Part shown: one piece after another, positions 30,001-45,000 of the stretch | Layout of the letters: each line of letters starts with the position of its first letter | Position numbering within the stretch: position 1 is the stretch's first letter | DNA from: Apostichopus japonicus | Taxonomy: Eukaryota > Echinodermata > Holothuroidea > Aspidochirotida > Stichopodidae | Length of the DNA stretch: 64,000 nt | Direction of reading: 5' to 3' | Assembly: GCF_037975245.1 (NCBI RefSeq) | Contig: NC_092582.1 | Coordinates: 12,554,577 to 12,618,576 of the forward strand | Position numbers and translations under genes: made by a program | Notes under the pieces: model-generated | The model's input: the letters and a program-made list of their open reading frames with translations, nothing else | Database searches by the model: none | Told to the model about the DNA's origin: nothing

Positions 30001-33000
30001 CGACGATCATCATCAGTTGCCTGTATGCCGCCATCTATGCGGCCACGGCTAGTGTCATCTCTAACGCAGCCAACGGTGGTCAAGCCAAGGGCCAGCTGTC
30101 TGGTCTGAAGGAAGACGACCAAGACAATCTGGCAGCGTTGGTGGTACACAAAGGGATAGGACTCTTTGACAAACTCAGCCAGCAAATCATCAAATCCACA
30201 AGATCAGCCGGTCATGTAAGACATTCTGATTGTATTCAACCTATTAGATCAATGTTACTCGATACACAGATCTTGTAAAATCCATTTAACCGTACAAATT
30301 ACTCGTCTGTAATTCCTTATATTGGCACCAAGGGTCAAGCTTAATTACTCTGCAGTAACTGTAGGGATCCATTTTGTAAAAAAAAAACATGTTTTTGGCA
30401 CATTTTGGAAGCTTTTAGGAAAACAACTGCAGGAGAGTCCTTCATAAATGTGTGTCAATGGACGGCAGTCTAGTTTAATACATGACACTGAAAGAGTGTA
30501 CAAGGTGACAAAACTCTGCCCAGATTTATGAAATGTGTTAAAAACTGTTGTGGGCCTCTTTAATCTCACGTAGATCTGCCCTTCATATTAAATTGACTTT
30601 TGGAAGAATTTATTTTTTTATAAATTTGCACAGCATTTGCAAAACCTGAACATGTTGGGTGCTTGGTGTGTCTTGAGAGGCCTTCAGTACATGATGAACT
30701 TAGACCTGACATCAATGAAAGAGAAATCGAGGGAAAGGGAGTCGCCTCCACCTCCATCCCAACCAGGATTGGCAGGGAACAAACCCCAAGGGGTACCACC
30801 CGAGGAGGGAAATCTTACCAGAATCCTTTGGCTTAAAGGGTGAGTGCAATTTATGTGTTTAACCTACAGGGTATTTTATTGTTAAATATATAAAAATATT
30901 AAATTGTCACAACAATGGTGATCGAAACAATTATCAGCGCAGTTAACTTTATGATATTATTTTTCTGGAAAAAAAGTCTGAAAATGTGTTGAATTTTTTT
31001 CAGCTGTTAATATTCAGTCCACCCCATGTTGGTTTGCTGTTTGTAATAATAAAGAGAGTGATGCATGTAAATGATGTCAATAGTATTACATAACATATTG
31101 GTCTGCAGATGTTTTTACATTTTTCTTTCCTTTCTTGTGTTGTGATTTAAAGCAATGAACCATTCAACCGTCTGGTGGTCGAGCTATCATCTTTCGCTCT
31201 GAAGTGCTTTGGCAGTGTGCTCGATGACTTTCATCTTGAGAACCTTGGCCAGGTAAGAATTCCCAAAAAATTATCTATATTTGTAAAGGTAACCTTTTTG
31301 CATTTGAGTGTGATAAAGTATCAATTCTAGTTAATACTTTAAAAGATTTTTATGAATCAGTTACACTCGGCAGGTTTCTATTACCAATTTCCGGGACGGT
31401 GGAAACAAAGTTGTACACATATTTCTTCAGAGAATAAAAAAAAGCCTTGTTTCATTCTTAGATTCAGAAAAGTGTTTCTAGAGTATTAAGAAGGGTGTAG
31501 AGGGGTGTAGAAGGGTGTCTGGTGTAGAGTTTGAAGCCTCTGTAAGGTATCTTCAAAAAACAACCGAAAGGGAACAACCCATATATTCCATCTCATTTCA
31601 GGAGTGATTAAGGTTTAAGTTTGACTTTAGTACGCTGCTATCTACCACATGTTGCCATAGTTATTGTATTATTTTTTCAGACAAAACCTTTTACAAAGGT
31701 TTCCCCAGCTTCACCAAGTATACTGAAGGAGTCCTCGGCAGCTTCCAGGATTCTGTTGATAATCCAGAACATTTCCCTTCCCAGCCTACTCCTGAAGATA
31801 TCCAACAGAGCTTACATGAAGGTCAGCCTCTCAAAATTTCTTGTAATGTATAGTAGCTGTTTCTTTATTGTGGTTTGATGTGTTATAAATTTAATACCAA
31901 TGAATTGTTGCATTTCAGCCTGTTGGTAGTGTAACAGTGAATATACATAGATAGGTAACATCACAGGTGGAGTCATTGCAGATATCTCTGCGTTACACCA
32001 CTGGTATGTATCTTACATCTCCATTTTATCATATTTTATCCTTTTTGATTGACAATAATGGAGAACCACCTTCTTCTTTTGGTATGTAAGTTAAGGTCTT
32101 TGAAATACATGGATGATTTGATGTCAATAACATCATGTAACCTCAACTCTTTTCAGACATGTCTGATCGTGAAGACTAAACTGGAACAAGAAAAGACAGA
32201 AGCAGCGAGTGAAACCAATTCAGTCAACGAAGGCTCAGCAGAGTATGCAGCCACCACAGAGGAAAGCTCTGGTACGTCCCCATGGCAACCAACTTCTCTG
32301 GCATAAATGGCAGTAAAAGCTACCATGTATTTGACCAGTATGTCATCTGTCAGTGATCATAGTGTAGAGGTTCAAAGATGCTTCTCTATGGCAGGAACTT
32401 TTCTGTTTCTTGCAGCATGTCATAAGGCACCATGTCAAAAGTAGATTGTTGAGGGGGCTGCAGCATTCTGCAGCCAGGCTGCATATGACATCATCTTTTG
32501 TGCAATGCAGTTCCACACTATTGTCACTGCCAGTCTGAGTTGATAATACCTATTATTTGATATTGATTTATCATCCTAGCTGAACAGCATTTTGCTGTTC
32601 TTTGTGACCAGTAAATTGTTGGTTTAAGAAAGTCAAGTCCTGTTTTGAAAAGTGAAAATTGTACTTTTGTTGCACAGATGATGACAGTGAGCCTATTTTG
32701 GGCCCGTGGTTTGAGGAAGCGACCTCTACGGAGCCCGAGGAAAAGACAGCAACCATCCCTCCTCCACCTCCTCCACCTCCCACTGGGAACAAAAATGATG
32801 AAAACAAAGGAAATGAGAGGAAGGATGAAGACGAAATGTTAGAAGGCCCAGAGAAAGAAGAGACAACGATGGTAACGAAAATGTTTCAATTTCTTGCAAA
32901 ACACAATCATTGTTCCAGACTTGAATATGATAAATTTTGGATAAATACCTAATAACTCAAATTCCATATAAGAAAAATGCAGTTTATTCCATTGTTGGTG

Positions 33001-36000
33001 GTCAGGTCTTCTTTCAATTCAGGACCAAAAATTTCTCAGATTGTGCATTTTAGTTTTTTTGTAATGGAAAACATTGTACAGTACCATTACAGTAGCAAAT
33101 TACAGCAAAAGTTGATACCTTTTGTATAAGGATAACCTACAATCTGAACTTGTCCAGATAATTCCCAGGTATTTACCACCCCCTTTATCACAAATTATAA
33201 TATTGTCAGTGCCAATCAGTCACATCACTACAAAATCCAACACAGATAATCTAGAATAATAGCAATAAAATGATAAAATTACTTACACAATTTATTCCTG
33301 AAAACAGAATCAAATAGATGATGTTTTGAGTATAGATTTAAATATATAACTGATGGGCTGGATAGTTCAAAAATTGCTGAATTGTTAGAAAACTTGGGAC
33401 CTCGAATTTCAAAGGTATTGTCATTTACTTGACATTTTTCTTTAGGGGGGGGGGGGGGTTCTGTGGGCTTCAATTGGGGGCCAGGAAAATTTGAAGGAAG
33501 CCAGGGAAAATATGGGATAGAAATAAGAATAATGTTCTTTTAAAAAATAGGTTGAAAGAAAGTGGACCGGGTGATATAATTGTCTTCTGGGGTTGACCTG
33601 ACACAGACTGTAACTGTTTTTCTTCCAATCTTTATCACAGTACCTGAATTTGGCTGCCGAGGTGCTACAGTTCTTATCTGTTTTCCTTCACAAGTACAAC
33701 AACCTTGTTATGGAAATGTCAGAAAGGTTAGTGGCACATTGCTTCTTTTTCTTATGTTTTTTGCCATTTCCCAAAATACTTTTCAATTAACAGTGAGAAT
33801 AGGAAATTGTCAGCATTGTTGAAAGAAATTGTTGTCTACAAAATGGTGACTCTCTTTTCTTTTTGTTTGTTTGTTTTGTTTGTAAATATGTTTCCAAATC
33901 TAGTTCTTTGTATGCTTATACTTGCATCAGTATGGGCACAATAATGATGTCCCTAACTTGTGAAGTTTTTTTAGCACAGATGGGTGAGGCACAGTAGTCT
34001 GCAATGTTGGAGGGAGGGGGGGGTGCACGGTGTCCTGGTCTTGCTACCGGCATGACTTGCACACCTAGTGTGTGTTGTATCATAGAATTCTCAGCAAGTA
34101 ACATGTGCTTAGAGGGTATTGTCTTCAGGTGGCATTGCTTTTGTTTGGGGGGGTCCCTGACATTTGAACTTACTTTTTATTTGTAATCCTCTGGTCCCGT
34201 GGCGCTCATATATTTTATAGATAGTCCTCAGGACCCCTGCCCCCTCCTCCAACTTCCTCCACCCATTGCAAAGTTTATAATTGTGTCAAAATATCTGATA
34301 ATTTTTTTCGCAGAATCGGCAAACAGAGTCTTGTTTGGAGTGGCCCTCACATGAGTAACTTGGCAGAGGTGGTGGCGGATATGGACAGAGGCGACATAAG
34401 ACTTGGTGAAGAGGATGGTTCGATGTCTTAGTTTGATTTTCTGTTTCATCCACTCTTTTGCCAGAAATAAATGCAGTCCCTATGTTTTTGTCTGATTATT
34501 AATTCTAGGGAAACCAATGAGTACATTTGCATTAATATCCATGACAATATTTTAAGGATCAACTCAGAGGTTTTTACAAGCTAAATGAACAATTGTAGAA
34601 AGGGAGTTTTCAAGTAACATGAAAATTAATAAAATTACAACCACCATGATTCTTTCTTACATTCATTGTGAGAAATTTGTGTTATTCTTCATTAATCATT
34701 CACACACACACATCCATTCACACACACATCCAAGTTTCCATGGCACTACCGAGAAAAGCAGCTAAAAGTTTTGGCATATTTATTTCTGGTAAATTAGATG
34801 GAAAAAAGTTTATTTCAGTTTTCAGTGATGTTTTAAGTGTTCCACATGTTTATACATTTTAGTTTTAATTTGTTCACTTAATTATGTTTCTTTCATGTCA
34901 TTAATTTGGAATGCACCAACCATGGTTATAACTGCACATTAATGTCCTAGCAGTTAGTTTTCAATTTAAAGTAAGACTTCCTTTACTGTAGTCACTGAAT
35001 ATTTGTGAGTTATGCATGACACCTTATCCATATTCATGAGTTTGTGTGTATTTATTTATTTATCTCACACACAGTTTTTTTCGTTTGGCCAAATGCACTG
35101 GTGATTACGTTGGTAGAACGATCTTCAATAGCTTTAATTTTCTGCGATAAATATATTAAGCGATTTATCCTTGAAATATGATACTTGTTTAATGTTAGCT
35201 GTCAATGAGCTCTGTGTTAAGGATTTTCCTAAAAATTATTGTAGAAAGATCATTGTCCTCTTTTGGTAAAAGTATGTGAATTATTTGTAAAGGGGAAACA
35301 ACAAATGTCTTCAAATGAATTGCAATGATGACACCATTCATTCATTTGTTTCTCAGATGCATTCACAAAATGTCACCAAATTTGAAAAAATCTTTACCAT
35401 AAAAAAAAAATCTTCACCATACAAAATGCTATGAGGATGATGGTATTGTACCTAATGATACTGTAAAACTTCCAGCAAGTACATAAAGCAATTAATTTCA
35501 GCCACCAGAATATCCCTTTAATGAAATGTTCTTTCTTTTGAATAAACTAGATTATCGTCTAGATTGTCAACTCACTATGTAGTTTTATGATGATTTAACT
35601 GTTTTTTTGCTTTAGTTGACATTTTTCTTTTACGATAGATAGTAACGTGACGTTTGGATTCTAAATAGATTTCATTTTTTGGTTTCTCCAGGTTCAGTGA
35701 TGGACAAATTCTCCTCGTGTCTTCTCCAGTTTTGTCATGGTCTGTTGTCGTGCAACTGCCTCCCCCACAAAGAACAGGTCAGTATTATCGAAAAGGAAAC
35801 ACAACACTATGGCACATATCAAGAGGGATATTATGTAAAATGGTTTATTTAATTTTTTTTAGAAAATAAGCAATTTATTTTTAAAGAGAGCTAGTTTCTA
35901 TAGAACAGCATTTGAAGAGTATTCTGGTGGCAGATATACAACCCTTATCCTGAAAGGTGGTTGATTTTAGCAACACTCTCATCCGAAAGCTAATCTCAAT

Positions 36001-39000
36001 AAATTGTTTCTAACTGGTAGTAAATGCATACACTTTCACAGATGAGGCCCTGAGTCACTATGTGGGATGGTGTTTCTGAGAGTCTATGATGTGAGAACGA
36101 ACAGTAATAAATGTAAAATTACTCTTTTTTAAAGCAAGCAAGAAGAATTATTTGTCTTCTGATTTACAGAGTAACTTCCTTGCCAATTTGAAAGTGGATC
36201 CAAACAGCGAAGGCCACTGGCCCTTGTTCATCCCGCCTCGGACCCTGGCCGTGTTTGCACATGTGTTTATGGCCAAGCTTCAGACTGACGAGGGCCTCAG
36301 TGAGGTGAAAATGGTTCTCCTCAAGTTCCTGGATACCCTGTCAGAGAGGTGCATCGATGGACCGGCACTGGAGGAGAAGGGTACGTAAAAAGACAAAAGA
36401 ACATGGGTTCTATTGTCTTTTGCCTTTGTTTGATATTTACTTCATCCAAGATGTATTCAGTTTTTTAGAAACCCTTGTAAGTTGATATTTGTGGTCTTTG
36501 TTTCTTTTTCATTTTCATTTTGACCTCTTATACACTTGTTTATAAATTTCCTTCAAATTTCATAGGAATAAATAAAAATGAAAATTAAGAATGATCGAAT
36601 GTGAAGTGGAGGTTTCTTAAAATTTGGTAAAAGAGAATTAATTTGAGTGACAATTAAATTTTATCTTCTGTGGAATTTGATGTTTGTGGAATTGAAAAAT
36701 GCCAGAGAGAACGCTAGTCTTACCAGTTTGACAGATTGTCTCGCACTCTCAACATATCAGTCATTAAATGATAAACGAAACTTGCATCAAGAATCACCGA
36801 GACTGTTAGTAATATAAAAATTGATTAAAAACACACCTGTTGTTAACTAACTAATAATTTGCACCGGTTTTCAACTTTTCTTTTGCAGAAGTCAACGTTG
36901 AGCACATTCAGTTCCTGATGCTAATTTTTGACTTCTTAAAAGTTGAAGATAAATCAGAGATCCTTCGTCAATGTGCTCTGTACGTCCTCAAGATATCTCA
37001 GTCCAGGTAAGCACCCTCTCTTGGTTCTTATTTTTTTAAGAAATCATCTTTATCAAGAATTCTTGACATAATGATATTATTCCAGTGGAAATGATTTAGA
37101 TTATACAAAATTAAATCTGAACACCTCAGATGTCCGTTACGATGTTTTTGGAGGTGGTGTTGCACCTTCAATAAATAAAGGGAAATAAATAACCTAGTAG
37201 GTCATCAAATCAAATCCTGTGACACCCATTTTTGGTCAGTGTGTATATCCTGCATCAAACTCCACATATAAATTTTCAATTGTATAGGTTCTTTCAATCT
37301 GCAAAGAGAGAAGTACATGTGTCATGGTCTATGGATCGAAATAATTCTATTCTCTCAAAGTAGAAGGGTAAGGCTAACTTGAGTGACCCAATTTTTCCAG
37401 CGCATTTGTCTTCTTTGTATCTTGTCAGTCTTTTAGCTGAGACTCCACCTCTTGGACCCTGTCGACTTCTTCAGGTGTTTGAGTATCTGCTGTTCTACTT
37501 CTCCAAGGCAGCACCACAACTTTACGAGCAAGTAAGTGTATTTTAGTCCGTCTTAGTATCCTCCCCTCCCCACCCTACCCCACCTTACCCCCTTCAGAAA
37601 GTAAGAGCAAGTAAGAGTAAGAATAACTTTATTAATCCTTAAAAGGAAACTACAGGCAATAAAAGAGTAAGAAGTTAAAGTAAAAAGAAAGAAAACATGA
37701 AAAGCAGCAGGCTGTACAGAAATGGTAAGAAAAGCAAATGTGCTTGGAGAGAAAAGAGGAAAATGTTTGAGGGCAATGACTCACTTTTTCAGTGAGTTGA
37801 CAAAATTTCATGTTTTCTAGCTAAGTAATTTGATAATTGTTTATGAGAGCCCATTCTCAACAAGATGGTAAGGTTGCTTGAAAATTTAACCCAAACATAA
37901 AGTTTCCGAGAATGTAAGGTAGGTTATAAGGAAATTAAAATTATTTTTGATATAGTCTAGCTTCAGTTTACATGTAATTAAAGCTTCTTTAGTCCCTCTT
38001 ACATTTGAAAACTTGCTATTTCAGTTACCGAAGGTTCAAGTAAATTGAAATAAGAATGGAACGCATCTCAAGACCCTGTTATCATATGTACTTTTCTTTG
38101 CTTCTCTATAAATTCAAGAAATAGAACATACTTGTATTTCAGTGTATTTCTTAAACCGGTATTCGATAATGAATAACAAACCTTCTCTCTCTCTCTTTTC
38201 TCTGTGGAATTGAAGGTGCAATGGAACATCTTTACAGTGCAGTCTTCAGACCCAGCCTTACTGATTTACCAGAACGAGCAAGGAGGCCTGGCAAAGACCA
38301 AGTTCTACACCCAGTGTTCAGAGATGGAAGAGAATCTGGAGAAGGTCCACTTGAGTGGAGCTGTGACACTCCCGGAAAAGATGGATTTTGTTAATCTGAA
38401 GAGATGCTTCTACAACCTGGTGTCGGACTGTAGCGACAAAGATGGCTTGATACCCCTGGACAAACAGGTCAGCAGCAAAATATCCACTATTGAAAAGTGT
38501 CTACAGCTTTTTTTGGTTTAAAGAACGTCATTTTGCCGTTTTAAGGTATTAGGATGATACTGGAATTAAATTTGTCTTGTTTTGAACTGATTTTGTTTTT
38601 AAATTAAAGCCTGTTTGTGTTTTTGTCTCTTGTGTTTGGTTTCTGATGTAAACCTGCTAAGAACTACAGTGTAGAATAGGATATGACATTAAAACCGAAT
38701 ATAATTTGCCAAGTGGTTTCAATTGCTTCAAGATCTTCTTTGTTAAAAATGAAATGTAATGACATCCATGTCTCACTTGATGTATCACAAGAAAACTGTT
38801 GTTTGAGGTCATTTGTGCTTCTGTTTGCATTCTATATTCTTACTCTTCTGTGTTTATGGTTTCCTGCTATCATAGGCCTGTGATGTGCTGTATGATGAGT
38901 CCTTTGACTACGGTGAATTCTACCAAGCCATGATTGAACTACAAGCAGCTGGTAGTAACTGTGACAACATTGCCAAGAACGATAACAGGACCCTACCATA

Positions 39001-42000
39001 CACGGTGAGTGTCCCGTGTGTTTATAACGAATCGCACATGTCTCTGACCTTCTGTGTACTCCGTGGTTACCAGTACACATTAAAAGGTATCACACACGTA
39101 GTTAATGCTACCAGTTCATATTACCAAACAGTGTACCCATATTTTAACTAACCTTTGTTTATTCTACATACGACAACGTTACAAGCCAAGCACCTTGCGG
39201 ATATATGATTGTATCATTGAGCACTACCTAATGATACCATTTACCAGACTCATTTTACAGCTAAAGGAAACTTTCAACCCACTTTACCATGCAGGATTGA
39301 TTAAATTGTTGTCTATAGGTTTACTCTGAAATGTCGCTCCACAGTACCAGGTAGTATGGCACGGCACTGCCATACACTACTATGATGCAATTAATAAATA
39401 TTTTACTCCCTGACTGATTCTTTGTATACGCATGTTTTGATTTCCTCACAATAGCTGTAGCCATTAACTAATTGCTCTAAATCACTCGATATATACTCTC
39501 ATGTGGATTGATAAATAAACTGCACATTGACTGATTTGATGTTGCAATTGATTGCTCATTGATTAAAAGTCAACAAACAACAGCAAACTCACTGTCACAC
39601 ATTTGTCAAAACTTGGAAAACAAACCACTGAGTGACAATGTCAGATTCCAGCATTTATTTACCGATCAAGTTTTTTATTTTGGCTGTGAAGTTACACCTC
39701 ACAGTACTATGGTACCACTCTACCATACCCTGTTTTTCTAATAGACTACCATACCCTACCTATAAATAACATACAGTTAAAGTTGAAGGTTGTTCGAGGC
39801 CAAGGCCCCCTCACGCATCTTTACAACTTAACCACTGTTCATTGGTAACTTGTCACACCCACACACCAAAGTGTGCACAATTTAAACAATCCCTCCTGGG
39901 GCACTACAGTGCACCACATCTACCTGTCCCCTGGGGGGGACTTCCCATAGGGTGCAGCCACATACCGCTCACAACTATATTTACAAGTTACCTCGCAAGT
40001 GCCCATTTATACACATGGGTGAAGAGAGGCAATGGAGATGAAAGTGCCTTGCCCAAGGACACAATGCAATGATCTGGCCTGGACTTAAACCTGCATTAAC
40101 CACTTGACCACAATGCTCTCACTCAATGAGCAAGACCTGAACTAATACACACTGTCGAATGTAGGAAGCTGCATAGGACACAATCTTTTGTGCTGTGCAA
40201 TTTCACACAATTGACTCTTCTGGTCTTCTGAGATAATCCCTATTATTTGATATTGATTCGGCCTTGCTGCAACTGCTGCAGCTTTACTTTCTGACACACA
40301 GTTGCCTTACGAAAACAATTTGACATTTTTTTATTACTTTCTCATCCCCCTCTCCCATAGATTGCCTGTGCCATGCACTATGCTCAACTCATTACATGGA
40401 GAATATTGGGTTATCTAGCACCCTCTGTTGCTTACCTAAAGCTGCTAGAGGGTCAGCACCAAGGTAAAGAGAGAGTGTTGTCCACTCGAGAGGTCATACA
40501 TACCATGAGATGGGTACCCAGACTGACCTCAGAGAAATACAAACCGTGGATAATGGTAAGTCTTATATTCTATTCTCAACAGTTTTCTCATTCAATTACG
40601 AATTTTATCCTGAACAGAGAAAAAAAAAAAGCCCAATACCTATCTTGTCACCGCTCTATGAGTTGATATAAGAGGAAGTTCCTTGGACCAAAGTTTTTGA
40701 TCAAATGATGCCCAAAAAATAACAAGTGATCAACAACTCGAGGACCATCCTGTCTATCCTCTTTCTTGCAATTTTTTTGGGCAGAATGGCAAACTTTGTT
40801 TGTGCACTTCACATCTGAGGCAAGATGTCACACCATATGAAAATTCATGTTTGAATATATGATAATGCACTCAGTATTAATTCACATTAAGAAGATATAA
40901 CAACTCACAGTTTGTAAAACTGAGACTGCTTGATGTTTGCTTGTGACAGACTCATTTTCCATGAAAGAACGGATCTTTGCTAAAAATGTTCGGTACCTTA
41001 TCGGTTAATTGAAGATTCGTGACAGGTAATCCCTAGAAGCTTTGGAAGAGGGGATTTAGGTACACAGGAGAGACAACAGCTGGTTCATTGTTTACAACAG
41101 AAGGAAATTATTAGCCTTCAAAAGCAGGTCATTCATTTGACTTTTTTTTAATGTCTATTCCTTTGGTCCTCCTTCTCAACCGTTCCATGTTTATTTTGGC
41201 TTTTTAGGAACATCTTTGTGAGCAGAGGCTTCCAGCTACAGAAATTTCGAGCCTTCTCGATATCATCGGAATGGCTTGCGACAACGTCAGTTTTGATGTG
41301 CAGCTGACCAGGAATGCTGTCCTCACACAGGTATGTAAGATATTGGTGCAATTTCACAAAACGTTAGAAGCAGGAAGGATGACGATGGAAGAGCGGTTAT
41401 AGAATATCGTCAACCGTGGAAGAGTGGTTTTAGAATATCATAAACTGTGGAAGAATAGTTATAGGATATCGTCAATCATGGAAGAGCAGTTATAGAATAA
41501 CATGACCCTTTGTAGAACGATTATAGAACATCGTCAACCGTAGAAGAGCGGTTATGTCAAACATTAATATTTTTCTGTCAGGTGTTGATATTCTCTGCTG
41601 ACATAATGCAGAACTAAAACTTCTTCTTGTACTTGTTGTTGTTGTTGTTGTTGTAATTTTCCCTTGATTCATCAGTCCACGACTCTAACAGTTTTACAAA
41701 CCAAAGATATTCTCATGTTTGTTAAACCTCTAACAAATTGTTATCTTGTTCTTTTTAATACTTTATTAAGCATTAAGTACTTGTACAATTAGTCATGGAT
41801 ATCAGATCTAGAAGGAAAAACCTATCGTTTTCCATCAAGATGGACAGAAAACTTATCCGACAGTTTATATATGTCCTAAATCGAAAAGTAGATATGTGAG
41901 CTTCATTGGTTTGTTACTGTTTTATATTTTGAATATTTCACCATTTCTCCCTCAGCTGGGCAAGTTTGCACCCCTCTCTCACAGCTATGATTGCTTCCTC

Positions 42001-45000
42001 TCACACGAGCTGCCTGGATTCTCATCAGTTTGCATGTTGAACCTGGCAATGGCTAAACTACAAGTCACCTTGTACAAACTAAAGGGACAGAAGGTACTTG
42101 AATTATATTTTTTTTGTTAAAAACTGCATGCCTAGAAGGAGTGTGCGAGGGTTGCATATGTACTCCTCTCCCTACCCCTCCCCATTTTTTAAAGGTCCAC
42201 ACATTCCTGGAATAGAGTATTGAGAAGGGTTAATAGTAACCACATAAGATTTCACAAGACAAATTGATATGGTCAAGAAAATAAACCTCCATTTTGCATC
42301 AAAGCCCCTTCAATTATATACAAAACAGATCCCCCCTCCCCTCCCTCTCTCTCTCCCAGTACCATGTGCAATAGCCATGTCCATATCTTCAGTAATATGC
42401 ACCAATCCCTAGAAAGTCCTGCATGAACTATAATCTGTGTATTTAAGTTAATTCTTACGAATATACTGTACTCTTCACAGTCATTCAAGTTATTTGCACA
42501 GTGTATGCTAGATTTTTTTCTTTTTTCCTTTTCTTTCCTAAAGAGTTACATTTTCAGTCTAAAAGTCTAAGTTTTTGCTTAAATTTATTGTTAACCAATA
42601 GCTATTCTCAGTAGTTAGTTAATCACAATAATGGCTGCAGTCCAGATTTTTATTTCAAGTGCGATAAATCTTAATAAAGTGTCGATGTTCACGTAATCAT
42701 CTTGATTCAGCCAGTCCTTACATCTAAACTCACTGTGTTTGCGACTCACAACAGTATGCTAGGCTAGCATACTTCTGTTGTGCAAGTTCGATAAATCTTA
42801 ATAAAGTATTGATGTTCATGTAATCATCTTGATTCAGCCAGTTCTTACATCTAAAATCACTGTGTATACGACTCACAGGTGACCCATCAGAAATATATTC
42901 CATTTATCATTACTTCGCCACACTGACACAGGTTCTCTCCTTTGAATCCATTCATTATCAAAACAAAATGTTTAAATGGTACTTTGCAATACTGGATCAA
43001 TGAAAGTCTTTGAGTCTGACCATGTGAATTTAATGCCATACTGCCCTCTGTGGTCAGATGATATGTAATGATCTGTATCTTTCTCCCTGCCGTAGAACGA
43101 CGGTCAGTCGACCACTGATTATCAAGACCTGATGCTGGTTCTGCTGAGACTGCTACAAATGCTTGTTTGTGTTTCTAGGTAAATTGTTCATTTTAAACTC
43201 AGATTTTATGTATTGATAGTCTTCTTTCTACTAGTCTCCTTTCTTGGTTACATTAATGTGTTGTCATCTCTGATGGAAAAACAGTGTATACATTTTGTAG
43301 AACTTTATCTTAAGCCAATAGTAAGTTTCTATTTCATTTTTTTTAAAGTAGGACTGAGGCATGAAAAGTCCTATATGATCCTGTTAGCCTTGAAGAGATC
43401 ATATGTTTTAATTTTGTATTCCCAAACTTTGTGTACCGAACCCTGTCAATTCTTTTCTGAATGTATTCCATTGTTGGAATTACAGATTTTGAAAAGGATG
43501 TCTTTGGCTCCCCATGTAGACCTGAATTAAAATAAATGATAATTCCAGCCAGGATTATCGTTGTGATAATTTCCTCTCTGTTTGTACGAAAAGTTAAAGA
43601 AACTGTCATATAAAGATTTTTTTTACATGCATGAAGTTGGTGAAGAAATTTATCCTCAGCAAAAATTCTGGTTTGCTCTGAAAGAATATCTGCTTATTGC
43701 TATTATTCCTCTCAACAGATCCTGCCTCATGTTTGAGATCGTTGAGAACTCCAGCCTCTTCACAGCTATGTCTTGGTCAGCACACAGCGCAGTATACAGC
43801 ATCATCTCCAGCCACGCTCAGAAACATGGTAAAGGCACCTCTGCACTGAGGGCGACGTTATCCGAGGCAGAGCAACAAAGCCTCAACAAGTGGAACACGT
43901 CATTCAGTAGCCAAACAGCAGAAGCCTTGGTATGTCATCGTTTTAATCTTCTTGTCTGGGTTTACGAAATTCGAAGGAGATATTTAAGGAATCATGTTTA
44001 AAGCAAGATGGTAACAGTTGGTGCCTTGGAGGAATCAACAAAGTCAAAGACGTTTGCTGTTGTCATCCTTTTCTCAATAAACAGAGTGATTTCGGCAGGG
44101 ACGATTAGATAGCAGTAGGGGACTCTGTGTACACCAGCCAATGTCAGTACCCTCTGCCATTCCCACTTAAAAGTGATTTATAACTATGCCATTATTTTAC
44201 GCTTCACTGCATAAGAGAAAGATGCATTTTTTATATTCCAGAAATACAAAACCACATACTACCTTCAGTTACTACTCTCTTTGGTTAAATTTTTATAAAT
44301 CTTATTAAATAATTAATATTTATTTGAACCAGGTTTCTTGCCCAGAAAAACCAAAAAATGTTTTCTCAAAAACTTAAAGAAAGATGTCAGTGCTGTTTAT
44401 CATTTTTGTTATTTGAAAATTTGGAATCAAATTCCCTTAGTATTTTCTTTTGAATGATAATTTTTCTTTGTTTTTTCTTCCAGCTGGCAGAGATGGAGAC
44501 AACACCGATTATGTCTGAATGTTACCTTGACAAAATCATGGGGTTCCATCTCAACACTCTTACAAGTAAGTTTTCTATTTGTTCTATGAAATATATTTCT
44601 TACCTACAATTTTCTTTCCTTTCTACACGGTTGTACCACATATTTTGAGTTTGTACCAACGAGTCTCTCGTCCCGACAGACCATAGCTCATTCCTCGAGT
44701 TTTGTCATCAATTTAGAATTTGAAATATGAATATTATCTTTCCTATTGTACAGGAAACTGTAGAGAAGGTATCATTGTGGTCTTCAATGTCTTCATTTCA
44801 TCGCCGCCATGGTGATCATCACTTAGGAGAAACAGAGAGCCCAACTCAATTTATTCAAGTTTATTTATTTCTGTTGGCTTTTTTCCTGTTTCCTAACATT
44901 ACATAGCGTTTCATATATGTCTGACAAGTTACAATACATTTATGTTAATACGGATGCCAATAATGGTCATTTCTGTTTTTGCTTCTTCTTTTTTTCCAGA

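Noticed and set aside
34405-34430. UBR4 exon 14 read through to a stop (short isoform)
   Set aside because: The frame does run to a stop at 34429, but the donor at 34405 joins exon 15 in exact phase and keeps the family order. Read-through would end the protein at about residue 690.
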